This document shows positions 25,423 to 34,226 of a stretch of 64,000 bases of DNA, piece by piece. Positions within the stretch are counted from its first letter, which is position 1, and every line of letters begins with the position of its first letter. The DNA comes from Mesorhizobium sp. STM 4661 (GTDB lineage: Bacteria; Pseudomonadota; Alphaproteobacteria; Rhizobiales; Rhizobiaceae). The stretch covers positions 1-64,000 of the forward strand of contig NZ_CAAF010000052.1 of assembly GCF_000359125.1 (NCBI RefSeq). The letters run 5' to 3'. The notes beneath the pieces are model-generated. The model searched no databases. It had not been told where the DNA came from and saw nothing but the letters and a program-made list of their open reading frames with translations. The position numbers and the translations under genes are program-made.

Positions 25423-26835
25423 TCAGCGTCTGGCGACGGCCATCGCACTGTTGCGCGAAAGCCAGAACGGCGGCAGGAAGGCCGGTATGTTGGAAAAGGG
25501 CAGTACCTCGGGCTTCAGCCGGATGCCCAGCACGTCGGTCATGAAGGCGCGGCGCGCCTCGATGCGGCGCCACGCTTCGGGGTAACGCGAGGCGATCTCC
25601 TCGCGCAGCGGCTGGTTGGCGAGCGCGATGCCGTCCTCGATATTGGTGGTGAAATAGTCGGTCCCGGTCGCCGGAATGATGTCGACCTGCAGCGCCATGC
25701 CCGACTTCAGCCTGATGTCCGAGCCGGCGAATATCGGCGAATGCATCCATTCGTCGATATGGACGAGGTGGCCGGGATTGAGCGAGATACCGAAGAACGG
25801 ATCGCCGATGCGCTCGTGCACCGCGTTCCACAAGGCGGCGCCGGTGACACCGATGCCGACCGTCTCGTACCAGTCGACGACTGCGGAAAAATAAGGTGCG
25901 ACCAGCTTCTCGACATAGTCGTTTATCCCTCGCGGAAGCTCGGCTGCGTCCTCGACCAGGAAACCGGCGCGGGCGTTGAGCGAGCCGTGGAGGCCATAGG
26001 CCATGGTGACCGGGTCGCCGCGCTTGATGATGTCGAGGCGAGGGCTCGGCAAACCGTAGGGCGCGCGCTTGCCGGCCGACAGCATCAGGTGGCAGCATTG
26101 GGGCAGGCCATTGATGCCCATTAGCCGCGCCGCCTGCAACTCGCTCATGCCGGGTTCGATACCTCCAAGGACGTTGCGCAGGCCTTGCGACGAAAAGGTC
26201 GCGGCGAATTCGAAGGATGCAAGCTGGTCGGCCTCGTTGATCGCCCGCAGGCCGTCCGCGGGGTTCATCAGCAGGTTCGCCGCATTCATGACCGCGCCCC
26301 CAGCACTCTTGTCGCCGGCAAGTGTGCGCAGCGTGTCCGCGACGAAGGACGGCAGGTCGAGCGCCATCTCCCCGAAGCCGGCATCGCCGGCGCCGAACGG
26401 CTTCCAGCCGATGGCGCCGATCCGCCGGCCGGCTTTCAGGCCGCAATCAGCAAGGATGTCGGCGAGCGCCGGCGAACGGTCGCGCGGCTGCGCCGGCAGC
26501 GAGAATGTCTGGTAGAGGATGCGCTCGTAAGGCCCATCGCAGATCTCGGCATAGCCCCAGCCCTCATTGCCGACGAGGAGTTTCGGCTCCCTGCCGGGAA
26601 CGATGATCAGCAGCGTTTCCTCGAAACGCGGATCGTAGCCCGTGAGATAGGCGACATTGGCCGCGTGCTCGCGGTCGCCGTAGATGACGAAAGCATCGAA
26701 GCCTGCCTCCGTGCCGCGCGCCGTCAGTGCCTCGATGCGCGCCTCGTAGGTGGTGCGCGGCACCAGCGGCATCACCGTCGGCTCGCCGAATTCCGGCAGC
26801 GACACGGTTTTCAGGGCAACCGATGCGACAGGCAT
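25423..26835 (-). CDS. M24 (Xaa-Pro peptidase/creatinase) family protein lacking metal ligands
   Basis: The protein is about 470 residues, starting MPVASVALKTVSLPEFGEPT. It has an N-terminal creatinase-like domain (FDAFVIYGDREHAANVAYLT) and a C-terminal pita-bread fold. In active M24 peptidases the segment after GD holds two Asp ligands. Here it reads GDPVTMAYGLHGSLNARAGF with neither. A His-containing NPGHLVHIDEW and an Asp at the first Glu position (ALQVDIIPA) are seen, and NIEDGIAL keeps the last Glu. It may be a metal-free relative, like creatinase, or inactive. It is divergent from ilvA. Confidence 0.8.
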   Translation of the reverse strand: MPVASVALKTVSLPEFGEPTVMPLVPRTTYEARIEALTARGTEAGFDAFVIYGDREHAANVAYLTGYDPRFEETLLIIVPGREPKLLVGNEGWGYAEICDGPYERILYQTFSLPAQPRDRSPALADILADCGLKAGRRIGAIGWKPFGAGDAGFGEMALDLPSFVADTLRTLAGDKSAGGAVMNAANLLMNPADGLRAINEADQLASFEFAATFSSQGLRNVLGGIEPGMSELQAARLMGINGLPQCCHLMLSAGKRAPYGLPSPRLDIIKRGDPVTMAYGLHGSLNARAGFLVEDAAELPRGINDYVEKLVAPYFSAVVDWYETVGIGVTGAALWNAVHERIGDPFFGISLNPGHLVHIDEWMHSPIFAGSDIRLKSGMALQVDIIPATGTDYFTTNIEDGIALANQPLREEIASRYPEAWRRIEARRAFMTDVLGIRLKPEVLPFSNIPAFLPPFWLSRNSAMAVARR

Positions 26836-26980
26836 GAACAAACGCCTCCAAGTGCTTGCAAGGATTCTGGGAATGCCCTTGGCGGGCACGCGTGGATCGG
26901 CCGGACAATGGCTTTGCAAGGTCGGATATGCAATAGGCGGAGATGAAACTCGCGCACAGGCGATCCCGGATGATCCTGCC

Positions 26981-28237
26981 ATGAACAGTTTTTCTTCTCG
27001 CGTCGCTGCCGCCGCTGCCGCGATCCGGCAGATTTTCCCGGAGACGCCGCTGCAGGAAAACGACTATCTGTCGAAGAAGACCGGCGCGCGCGTGCTGTTG
27101 AAGCGCGAAGACCTGTCGCCGGTTCGCTCCTACAAGATCAGGGGTGCTTTCAATTTCTTCCGCAAGACGCTCGCCGCCGGCAACGATGCCGAGCTGTTCG
27201 TCTGCGCTTCAGCCGGCAACCATGCGCAGGGCTTTGCCTTCGTCTGCCGTCATTTCGGCAAGAAGGGTGTGGTCTTCATGCCGGTGACGACGCCGCAGCA
27301 AAAGATCGACAAGACGCGGCTGTTCGGCGGCGAATTCGTCGAGATCAGACTGATCGGCGATTTCTTCGACGACTGCTACCGCGCTGCCCTGGAATTCACC
27401 GAAAGCGCCGGCGCCCATATGGTCCCGCCCTTCGACCACAAGGATATCATCGAGGGACAGGCGACCGTCGCCTACGAGATATCAGACCAGATGCCCGGGG
27501 CGCGGATGCCCGATATCATCATGCTGCCGGTCGGCGGCGGCGGTCTCGCCGCGGGCGTGACGCATTATTTCGCCGACCAGCGCCGCGACACGCGCTTCGT
27601 CTTCTGCGAGCCGGCCGGCGCCCCAAGCCTGAACGAGAGCCTCGCCACCGGAAAGCGTGTCAGGCTCGCCAAGGTCGACAATTTCGTCGACGGCGCGGCG
27701 GTGGCCGAGATCGGCCGCGAGCCGCTGCGGCATCTCAAGGATTTTCCTGCCGAGGCGGTGCGGCTCATCCCGGAAAACCGGCTCTGCGCGACCATGATCG
27801 AGATGCTCAACGTCGAAGGCGTGGTGCTCGAGCCGGCCGGCGCGCTGGCGATCGACGCGCTGAAGGATTTTTCGAAGAAGGAAATCAGAGGCAAGACCAT
27901 CGTCGCGGTGGTTTCGGGCGGCAATTTCGATTTCGAGCGGCTGCCGGACGTCAAGGAAAGGGCGCTGCGCTTCGAAGGGTTGAAGAAATACTTCATCATC
28001 CGTTTTCCGCAACGGCCGGGCGCATTGCGCGACTTCCTCGAAATGCTGGGACCCGACGACGATATCGCCCGCTTCGAATATCTGAAGAAATCGGCGCGCA
28101 ATTTCGGCTCGGTACTGATCGGCATCGAGACCAAGGACCGCCGCAATTTCGATCTGCTCAAGGCGAATTTCGACGCCGAAGGCGTTCAGTATCAGGACAT
28201 TACCGACAACGAGACGCTGGCGGGATTCATCATATGA
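26981..28237 (+). CDS. ilvA: threonine ammonia-lyase (threonine dehydratase)
   Basis: This PLP enzyme of 418 residues converts threonine to 2-oxobutanoate, the first committed step of isoleucine synthesis. PLP lysine K52 is in SYKIRGAFN, SAGNHAQG is at 78-85, and the glycine-rich phosphate loop is GGGGLAAG near 180. The C-terminal region (FIIRFPQRPGALRDFLEMLG) is a single ACT-like regulatory domain, the short IlvA form. The ATG at 26981 matches the family start, and the upstream open frame is not supported. The DUF1697 gene follows 13 bp after. Confidence 0.94.
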   Translation: MNSFSSRVAAAAAAIRQIFPETPLQENDYLSKKTGARVLLKREDLSPVRSYKIRGAFNFFRKTLAAGNDAELFVCASAGNHAQGFAFVCRHFGKKGVVFMPVTTPQQKIDKTRLFGGEFVEIRLIGDFFDDCYRAALEFTESAGAHMVPPFDHKDIIEGQATVAYEISDQMPGARMPDIIMLPVGGGGLAAGVTHYFADQRRDTRFVFCEPAGAPSLNESLATGKRVRLAKVDNFVDGAAVAEIGREPLRHLKDFPAEAVRLIPENRLCATMIEMLNVEGVVLEPAGALAIDALKDFSKKEIRGKTIVAVVSGGNFDFERLPDVKERALRFEGLKKYFIIRFPQRPGALRDFLEMLGPDDDIARFEYLKKSARNFGSVLIGIETKDRRNFDLLKANFDAEGVQYQDITDNETLAGFII

Positions 28238-28250
28238 GCGGCCAAGTCAA

Positions 28251-28883
28251 ATGAGTGATCGGGGAAAGGTCTTTGTCGCGCTGTTTTCCGGCATCAATGT
28301 CGGCGGCAATCGCATCGTCAAAATGGCGGAACTCAGGGCGTTCTTTGGAGAACTCGGCTTTCCCGGTGTCGCCACCTATGTGCAGAGCGGCAATGCGGTT
28401 TTCTGGTCACGAAAGGGCGACGCCGCCAGTCTGACCAAACAGCTGGAAGCCGCCTTCGAGAAGAAGTGGGGGTTCCATTCCCGCATCATGGTGCGCGACC
28501 TCGACTGGTTCGAGCGGCTGGTGAAGGAAAATCCCTACCCGGATGTCGCGGGAGAGCCGAAAAAGCTCCATGCCTATGTGCTCGAGTGCGAGCCGACCGC
28601 CGAAGAGATCACGCGGCTCGCCGAGAAATGCATCGGCCCCGAGAGTTTCGAAATCAGGGGCGACGTGCTTTACCTGCACGCGCCGGACGGGCTCGGCAAA
28701 TCAGTTTTCGCCAATCTCATCCCGCGCACCCTCAAAGTGCCCGGCACCGCCCGCAACTGGCGCACGGTCCTGACGCTGCTGGAAATGGCCGGCCAGGTCA
28801 GCGCAACTGAACTCGGGCCACCTACGCTGCCTGAGCGCGTTTCCAGTCAAAAGTCAGTTCTTCGCGGAAAGCGAAGCGTTTGA
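28251..28883 (+). CDS. DUF1697 domain protein
   Basis: This 210-residue protein opens with VFVALFSGINVGGNRIVKMA and continues ELGFPGVATYVQSGNAVFWS, the DUF1697 signature. RNWRTVLTLLEMA lies near the end. The family is a cytoplasmic domain of unknown function related by fold to ferredoxin-like proteins. It follows ilvA closely, so it is likely read through from it. Its last 62 bases overlap the 3' end of the opposite DUF2218 gene. The final 30 residues (LPERVSSQKSVLRGKRSV) look like an extension created by that overlap. Confidence 0.87.
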   Translation: MSDRGKVFVALFSGINVGGNRIVKMAELRAFFGELGFPGVATYVQSGNAVFWSRKGDAASLTKQLEAAFEKKWGFHSRIMVRDLDWFERLVKENPYPDVAGEPKKLHAYVLECEPTAEEITRLAEKCIGPESFEIRGDVLYLHAPDGLGKSVFANLIPRTLKVPGTARNWRTVLTLLEMAGQVSATELGPPTLPERVSSQKSVLRGKRSV

Positions 28884-29115
28884 TGTGGTCGGCGACGACG
28901 GTTTCCAGGCGCTCAAGCGAACCGGCTTCATCCGATGTCACCGCGATGTGAAGGGCGGTTGCATTGGCATCCAGAACCGTGCGGCCGAGCGATAGCTCGA
29001 TAGCCCCATGGTTCGGGTCGAACTCGACGGGAAATTTGTGCGCCCAATGCTTGCAGAGCTGCTGCAGGTAGCGGCTGGCATGTTCGGTTGCGACATCGAC
29101 GTGGCTGGTCGGCAT
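28822..29115 (-). CDS. DUF2218 domain protein
   Basis: This 97-residue protein opens MPTSHVDVATEHASRYLQQL and then has CKHWAHKFPVEFDPNHGAIE, VLDANATALHIAV, and VVADHIKRFAFREELTFDWK. This is the whole DUF2218 domain, known in iron- and siderophore-linked clusters of some bacteria but without a proven activity. No such cluster is visible here. It is convergent and overlapping with the DUF1697 gene. Confidence 0.87.
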   Translation of the reverse strand: MPTSHVDVATEHASRYLQQLCKHWAHKFPVEFDPNHGAIELSLGRTVLDANATALHIAVTSDEAGSLERLETVVADHIKRFAFREELTFDWKRAQAA

Positions 29116-29243
29116 GATGGATTCTCCTGGGGCGCGGCGGGCCCGTTACACGGTATGGCGCCAGTCCTGGGAAGCAGGCGCCGTGCCGGAGAGATAGGCA
29201 TCGCTCCGGCAAACGCCATAGCCGCTCCCGATGAGGTGATCGC

Positions 29244-29684
29244 TTACCAGGCTCCAGTGTTCGCCATCGAGGCCCAGGGCTCGGCCTTGTCCTTGGCCAG
29301 GCCTTTCTGCAAAAGCTCGATCGAAATGCCGTCCGGCGACCTGACGAAGGCCATGTTGCCGTCGCGCGGCGGCCGGTTGATGGTGACGCCCTTGTCCATC
29401 AGCCGCTGGCAGGTGGCATAGATGTCGTCGACCTCATAGGCGAGGTGGCCGAAATTGCGGCCGCCCTTGTAGTCTTCCGGATCCCAATTGTAGGTCAGTT
29501 CGATCAGGGGCGCCTTGTCGGCAATGCCGCTTTGTTCGTCTTCGGACGCCGCGAGGAAGATCAGCGTGTAGCGCCCCTGTTCGTTTTCATGGCGGCGCAC
29601 TTCCTTGAGGCCGAGCTTGTTGCAGTAGAAATCGAGTGAGGCATCGATGTCGGCGACGCGGACCATGGTGTGGAGGTAGCGCAT
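29244..29684 (-). CDS. gloA: lactoylglutathione lyase (glyoxalase I, VOC family)
   Basis: This 146-residue metalloenzyme isomerises the methylglyoxal-glutathione hemithioacetal to lactoylglutathione. Metal ligands expected in the family appear as His in [11 protein letters not shown], Glu in LIELTYNWD, His in [11 protein letters not shown], and Glu in [10 protein letters not shown]. The ATG at 29684 has GAGGAAA before it, and an upstream open frame is not supported. The length is slightly above the enteric 135 residues. Confidence 0.93.
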   Translation of the reverse strand: MRYLHTMVRVADIDASLDFYCNKLGLKEVRRHENEQGRYTLIFLAASEDEQSGIADKAPLIELTYNWDPEDYKGGRNFGHLAYEVDDIYATCQRLMDKGVTINRPPRDGNMAFVRSPDGISIELLQKGLAKDKAEPWASMANTGAW

Positions 29685-29879
29685 GTGATTTCCTCGAATT
29701 GTTGCGTTGCGGCGGAACATAGGGGCCGCCCGGCCAAAGGGCAATCGCCGCAACAAATCGGGTATTCCTGTATTGAACCGTGAAAAAAGGCACGTCAGGT
29801 CTTGCACACCTGCGAAGCCGCGGTGTTAATCTCATGTCAAGAATCAGTTGTGGTGTTCTTGGCAAAAGGGGGCGTTCTT

Positions 29880-30476
29880 ATGGGGGAAAAGGCCTCTTTC
29901 ATGGGGCGGGACGAGATTGGTAGCGACGCCTTGAATCGGGACGAGAGGGGCGACGCGGCCGATCTCGTCGAAGTTGCGGGCGCCATCAAATGGTTCGACG
30001 TGGCCAAGGGCTACGGTTTCATTCTCCCGGATGACGGCTCTTCAGGCGATATCCTCCTTCACGTGACCTGTCTTCGCAAGGACGGCTTCCAGACGGCGCT
30101 GGAAGGCGCGCGCGTCGTCTGCCTCGTCAAGCATGGCGAACGCGGCCTGCAGGCGTTCCGTGTGCTCTCCATGGATGTCAGCACGGCAATCCATCCCGCG
30201 GAAATGCAGGATCAGCGCACGCCTGTCTCGGTCACGCCGGAAAGCGGTCTCGAACGGGCGCTCGTGAAATGGTTCAACCGAACCAAGGGGTTTGGCTTCC
30301 TGACCCGGGGCGAGGGCACCGAGGATATTTTCGTCCATATGGAGACGCTGCGCCGCTACGGCATCACCGAGCTCAGGCCTGGTCAGGTCGTGCTGGTTCG
30401 CTTCGGACGTGGCGACAAAGGCCTTATGGCTGCCGAAATTCACCCGGATATGGGGACCTTGCCGGTCTCGCATTAG
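29880..30476 (+). CDS. protein with two cold-shock domains
   Basis: The protein is about 198 residues. The first cold-shock domain contains [20 protein letters not shown] and DILLHV. The second contains [20 protein letters not shown] and DIFVHME. Both keep the RNP-1-like KG(F/Y)GF and RNP-2-like (F/L)VH/LHV patterns, so both should bind single-stranded nucleic acid. Twin-CSD proteins of this kind occur in rhizobia and Caulobacter relatives, and some are stationary-phase induced. The start at 29880 has AGGGGG upstream. The DUF192 gene follows 24 bp after. Confidence 0.88.
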   Translation: MGEKASFMGRDEIGSDALNRDERGDAADLVEVAGAIKWFDVAKGYGFILPDDGSSGDILLHVTCLRKDGFQTALEGARVVCLVKHGERGLQAFRVLSMDVSTAIHPAEMQDQRTPVSVTPESGLERALVKWFNRTKGFGFLTRGEGTEDIFVHMETLRRYGITELRPGQVVLVRFGRGDKGLMAAEIHPDMGTLPVSH

Positions 30477-30500
30477 GACGATTCCGGCCGAGGACTTTGA

Positions 30501-31064
30501 ATGGCTCACAGGAACTGGTTGACGGCGAGCGCGCTCTGCGCCGCGATTGCAGTCATCGTCGCCACCGGCGCTTTCTTCTATTCGCAGCAGCCGACTTCGG
30601 CGGACGGCCGGGCGATGATCCTTCCCGTCGACCCGCAGCCGCTGATCGCGGTGACGAAGGGCGGCGAACGTTCTTTCTCCATCGAGGTCGCCGACACCTC
30701 CGCCGAGCGCGAGGCCGGCCTGATGTTTCGCGAGCAGATGGCCGACGATCACGGCATGCTGTTCGTGTTCGAGGAGCCCAGGGACGTGAATTTCTGGATG
30801 AAGAACACGCCGCTGCCGCTCGACCTGATCTTCGTCGGCAAGGACGGCAAGATCCGGGCGATCAAGCAAGGTGAGCCGCAATCCGAGGCGATCATCTCGT
30901 CCGGCGTGCCGGTGCGCTTCGTGCTTGAGCTCAAGGCGGGCACCGCCGCCAGGGACGGTATCGAGGATGGCGACCTGCTGCGCCATCCGGCAATCGGCGG
31001 GGCGCCGGGTGACGGCATGCCGCCAGCCAACAATGGCGATGCGCCGAACGTCGGCAGCGACTGA
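30501..31064 (+). CDS. DUF192 domain exported protein
   Basis: This 187-residue protein has an N-terminal anchor or signal (LTASALCAAIAVIVATGAFF). A DUF192 domain follows with SFSIEVADTSAEREAGLMFR, MLFVFEEPRDVNFWMKNTPL, and GVPVRFVLELKAG. The fold is small and periplasmic with unknown function. The C-terminal tail is Gly/Pro/Asn-rich. It is probably cotranscribed with the cold-shock gene. An intergenic palindrome of the dispersed family starts four bases after its stop. Confidence 0.87.
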   Translation: MAHRNWLTASALCAAIAVIVATGAFFYSQQPTSADGRAMILPVDPQPLIAVTKGGERSFSIEVADTSAEREAGLMFREQMADDHGMLFVFEEPRDVNFWMKNTPLPLDLIFVGKDGKIRAIKQGEPQSEAIISSGVPVRFVLELKAGTAARDGIEDGDLLRHPAIGGAPGDGMPPANNGDAPNVGSD

Positions 31065-31067
31065 AAA

Positions 31068-31140
31068 TGCATGTCGCCCAAAAAGCCTGCCCCCGGGCTT
31101 GACCCGGAGGTGTGCAGCGGTTTTGGGATAACGACATGCA
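31068..31140. repeat. dispersed palindrome, long form, copy 1
   Basis: The ends TGCATGTCG and CGACATGCA enclose CAAAA...GCAGCGGTTTTGGG and an inner CCCGGGCTTGACCCGG block. It lies directly after the DUF192 stop codon. The same ends occur at 32770, 33870, 35836 and 56569. Confidence 0.85.
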
Positions 31141-31160
31141 TGCAAAGAGACATTTGGCCG

Positions 31161-31928
31161 ATGCAGTTTTTCTCCCATGACGGGTTCGACCTTGCCTTCC
31201 TCGATCGCCAGCCGGCATCGGGCAGGGGTGATCCGGTGCTGATGATCCACGGCTTTGCTTCGAGCCATTACGTCAACTGGGTATCGCCTGGCTGGTTCAA
31301 GACGTTGAACGACGCAGGCTACCGCGCCATCGCCTTCGACAATCGCGGCCATGGCTCTTCGTCGAAGAGCTACGAAGAGGCCGACTATACGCCCGCGAAG
31401 ATGGCTTCCGACGCGGCGGCCTTGTTGAACCATCTCGGCATCGAACGCGCCCATGTCGTGGGCTATTCGATGGGCGCGCGGATATCGGCGTTCCTGGCGC
31501 TTTCCGACCCGGACAAGGTGGCGACGCTGGTCTTCGGCGGTCTCGGCATCGGCATGGTCGACGGCGTCGGCGACTGGGACCCGATCGCCGCCGCGCTTTT
31601 GGCAGTTGAACCAGAGGCCATAAGCCATCCGCGCGGCCGCTCGTTTCGAGCTTTCGCCGACCAGACCCGCAGCGACCGCCGGGCGCTGGCGGCCTGCATC
31701 GCCACGTCGCGGGAATTGCTGACCGAGGCCGAAATTGCGCGCATCGCCCAGCCGACCTTGATCGCCGTCGGCACCAAGGACGATATCGGCGGCTCGCCGG
31801 ACGAGCTGGCCGCCTTGATGCCGAACGCCAAGGCATTTCATATCGAGGGTCGCGACCATATGCTGGCTGTCGGCGACAAGAGCTTCAAGCAGCGGGTGCT
31901 CGAGTTTTATGCCGAAAATCCGCGCTGA
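31161..31928 (+). CDS. alpha/beta-fold hydrolase
   Basis: This 255-residue protein has an oxyanion-site HGFASSHYVNW, a DNRGHGSS motif, and the nucleophile elbow VVGYSMGAR with Ser in GYSMG. An acid in GTKDDIGG and a catalytic His in EGRDHMLAV complete the triad. It is cytoplasmic. The substrate is unknown, and the family includes haloperoxidase-like and esterase-like enzymes. The ATG at 31161 is chosen because the upstream open frame is only the palindromic repeat read as protein. Confidence 0.88.
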   Translation: MQFFSHDGFDLAFLDRQPASGRGDPVLMIHGFASSHYVNWVSPGWFKTLNDAGYRAIAFDNRGHGSSSKSYEEADYTPAKMASDAAALLNHLGIERAHVVGYSMGARISAFLALSDPDKVATLVFGGLGIGMVDGVGDWDPIAAALLAVEPEAISHPRGRSFRAFADQTRSDRRALAACIATSRELLTEAEIARIAQPTLIAVGTKDDIGGSPDELAALMPNAKAFHIEGRDHMLAVGDKSFKQRVLEFYAENPR

Positions 31929-32016
31929 ACGCATCTGTGCTTGAGTTGGATTGGCTCAATGCCTGTTGTATCGCCCGGAGAATGCAGCGCTCAGGATAAA
32001 GGCCGCTCTGTAGCGA

Positions 32017-32044
32017 TCCTTCGCGCCCCCCTCTGTCCTGCCGG
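32017..32044. repeat. solo end of the MITE-like inverted repeat
   Basis: Twenty-eight bases, beginning TCCTTCGCGCCCCCC and ending CTGCCGG, are identical to the left end of the inverted-repeat element at 34358. The rest of the element is absent. It is either a remnant or a recombination scar. Confidence 0.6.
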
Positions 32045-32076
32045 CATCAAAGGTTCTGCACCGTAGCAGTCGCAGG

Positions 32077-32715
32077 TCATGCCTCAAGCGCTTCGATCGA
32101 GCGCGCCATATTTTGCCTGGCCTGCGGTTCGAACCGCCGCCGGAATTCCTCTGTATGAAAAATATGCGGGCGGGCGAGGAAAGTCTTCAGCACCGCGCCG
32201 CGGCCGGCGCGCCACATCGGTTCCTCGACCCAGCCATACTCCTCGCGCACCGCTTGTTCATAAGCGTCGAAGGCATCTGGCGCCGCCCCCAGGATCGCCA
32301 GGTCCATATCGAGGAAAAGTGCTGCATCGCGGATAAAATCCCCATCGCCAGGGCCTTGAAGGCTGGGCAACTCATGCGTGGCGGTGGCTGATATCATCGT
32401 CGCGATGCGCTCCATACGCTCCGCATCGGTGCGGCCGGCGAGTTTTGCCTCGGCAAGTGCCGCACTCCTGGCCTCGTTGTCCTTGGCCCGGCTGTCATAG
32501 ACGGCATCGTGGAACCAGATCGCCGCTTCGACGGCTTCAGCGTCGTTCAGCGATGCCCGATAGTCGCCGGCCAGCGCCAGCATCGCCTCGATATGGGCGA
32601 GGTTGTGATAGTGGCGGTCCTTTGCCCGATAGAGCACGGAGAGCTCGCGTTTCAGCGGTTCATCGATCAAGGGTTCGTTTTCCATGGCCGCTTGATTTTC
32701 CGTGACCAAATCCAT
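32077..32715 (-). CDS. HD-domain protein (predicted metal-dependent phosphohydrolase)
   Basis: The protein is about 212 residues. The HD metal motifs are HYHNLAHIEAML and AIWFHDAVYD. HELPSLQ and DMDLAILG complete the pattern of the family annotated as predicted metal-dependent HD superfamily phosphohydrolase. The substrate is unknown. The start is uncertain: ATGs at 32715 and 32685 both lack a strong ribosome site. It is divergent from cysE. Confidence 0.85.
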   Translation of the reverse strand: MDLVTENQAAMENEPLIDEPLKRELSVLYRAKDRHYHNLAHIEAMLALAGDYRASLNDAEAVEAAIWFHDAVYDSRAKDNEARSAALAEAKLAGRTDAERMERIATMISATATHELPSLQGPGDGDFIRDAALFLDMDLAILGAAPDAFDAYEQAVREEYGWVEEPMWRAGRGAVLKTFLARPHIFHTEEFRRRFEPQARQNMARSIEALEA

Positions 32716-32769
32716 TTGACAAAGCACTAAGGAAAATTGAGTTCACCCGTGCTATGATCTGGCTTATAG

Positions 32770-32816
32770 AGCATGTCGCCCAAAAGCGCGCAGCGGTTTT
32801 GGGACAACGACATGCT
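32770..32816. repeat. dispersed palindrome, short form, copy 2
   Basis: AGCATGTCG...CGACATGCT with inner CAAAAGCGCGCAGCGGTTTT. This is the short (47-bp) form without the CCCGGG block. It lies in the HD-cysE divergent promoter region, so it could affect cysE expression. Confidence 0.8.
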
Positions 32817-32914
32817 CAAAAACAGCGACTTAATGCGCATCGCTTGAATCACTTTAATCGCGATGCGCATTATGCCGCCGGAGAATAGGCAAGCCGGCAG
32901 CCCGGAGACATCAG

Positions 32915-33763
32915 ATGAACAGCATTACCATTGCCCGCCCCAGCATGGTGCAGCCGATCGATCCGATCTGGCGCTCGATCCGCGATGAAGCGATGGAAGC
33001 GGTCAACCGCGATCCGCTGCTGGCGGCGTTCCTCTATTCGACCATCCTCAACCAGGAAAGCCTGGAGGAAGCGGTCATCCATCGGCTGGCCGAACGGCTC
33101 GACCATCAGGACATCGGTTCGGATCTCATCCGCCAGACATTCAAGGCGATGCTGGCCGACGACAAGGACTGGTCGACGACCGTGCGCGTCGACATCCAGG
33201 CCTATTACGACCGCGATCCGGCCTGCGACCGCTTCATCATGCCGGTGCTCTACTTCAAGGGCTTTCATGCCATCCAGACCCACCGGCTGGCGCATTGGCT
33301 GTGGAACCAGGGCCGCAAGGATTTCGCGCTCTATCTGCAGAGCCGGTCGTCCTCGGTCTTCCAGACCGACATCAATCCGGCCGCCCGCATCGGCAAGGGC
33401 ATCTTCCTCGACCACGCCACCGGCTTCGTCGTCGGCGAAACCGCTGTCATCGAGGACGACGTGTCGATCCTGCACGGCGTGACGCTGGGCGGCACCGGAA
33501 AGGCCGGCGGCGACCGTCACCCCAAGATCCGCCGCGGCGTGCTGATCGGCGCCGGCGCCAAGATCCTCGGCAACATCGAGATCGGCCATTGCTCGAAAGT
33601 CGCGGCGGGTTCGGTCGTGCTGTCGCCCGTGCCGCACAACAAGACGGTGGCCGGCGTGCCGGCCCGCGTCGTCGGCGAGACCGGCTGCGACCAGCCTTCG
33701 CGGCAGATGGACCAGCTTTTGCCGTCGCAGACGATGGAGCATGTCGTCAGCTTCGACATCTGA
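32915..33763 (+). CDS. cysE: serine O-acetyltransferase
   Basis: This 282-residue enzyme acetylates serine with acetyl-CoA in the first step of cysteine synthesis. It has the N-terminal helical CysE domain (RDEAMEAVNRDPLLAAFLYS) and a left-handed beta-helix. Catalytic His lies in the hexapeptide region FLDHATGFVVGETAVIEDDV, and ILHGVTLGGTGKAGGDRHPK is the acetyl-CoA/serine site. The C-terminal tail ends EHVVSFDI, whose final Ile is the residue that inserts into cysteine synthase in the complex. No cysK is nearby. Confidence 0.95.
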   Translation: MNSITIARPSMVQPIDPIWRSIRDEAMEAVNRDPLLAAFLYSTILNQESLEEAVIHRLAERLDHQDIGSDLIRQTFKAMLADDKDWSTTVRVDIQAYYDRDPACDRFIMPVLYFKGFHAIQTHRLAHWLWNQGRKDFALYLQSRSSSVFQTDINPAARIGKGIFLDHATGFVVGETAVIEDDVSILHGVTLGGTGKAGGDRHPKIRRGVLIGAGAKILGNIEIGHCSKVAAGSVVLSPVPHNKTVAGVPARVVGETGCDQPSRQMDQLLPSQTMEHVVSFDI

Positions 33764-33869
33764 CGTCAGGCGCACAGTTAAATCCGGTTGTCCGCGTTAG
33801 GGGCGTCAGCTTCTCTCGCCGGCTTGCCTTTACATCGCCATTGTCGGCGTGCCAGAAGCGCGTCGCTAA

Positions 33870-33942
33870 TGCATGTCGCCCAAAAAGCATGCTCTTGGGC
33901 TTGACCCGAGGGTGCGCAGCGGTTCTGGGACAACGACATGCA
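33870..33942. repeat. dispersed palindrome, long form, copy 3
   Basis: TGCATGTCG...CGACATGCA with the inner TTGGGCTTGACCCGA block, 107 bp after cysE. Same family as 31068. Confidence 0.85.
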
Positions 33943-34022
33943 TAGAGACAAAAAACAAAAGCGCGTCGTATGATCCCTCGGACGCGACGCGCTTTAGCAA
34001 GCCCGACGATCGGAGAGAACTG

Positions 34023-34226
34023 TTGAAGCCGGACGAAATCAGAAAGCTGGACGCCTATTTCAAGCGCGTCTTCCAGAATCCCAAGCTCCAGGTGAAGGCG
34101 CGGCCGCGCAAGGACGATTCGGCCGAGGTCTATGTCGGCGACGAATTCCTCGGCATCGTCTTCAAGGACGAGGACGACGGCGACTACAATTTCTCGATGG
34201 CGATCCTCGACATCGATCTGGCCTGA
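34023..34226 (+). CDS. DUF3126 family protein
   Basis: This 67-residue protein starts at a TTG (codon 1 of LKPDEIRKLDAYFKRVF). The TTG is supported by GGAG ten bases upstream and by the family start. The domain reads QVKARPRKDDSAEVYVGDEF and GDYNFSMAILDIDL. The family is small, alphaproteobacterial and of unknown function. An upstream in-frame ATG belongs to the palindromic repeat and is rejected. Confidence 0.87.
   Translation: MKPDEIRKLDAYFKRVFQNPKLQVKARPRKDDSAEVYVGDEFLGIVFKDEDDGDYNFSMAILDIDLA

Noticed and set aside
31071..31160. N-terminal extension of the alpha/beta hydrolase
   Set aside because: These codons are the palindromic repeat read as protein. The ATG at 31161 fits the family start.
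30042..31934. A 630-residue minus-strand frame over the cold-shock, DUF192 and hydrolase genes
   Set aside because: It is opposite three genes with clear domains. No family is seen.
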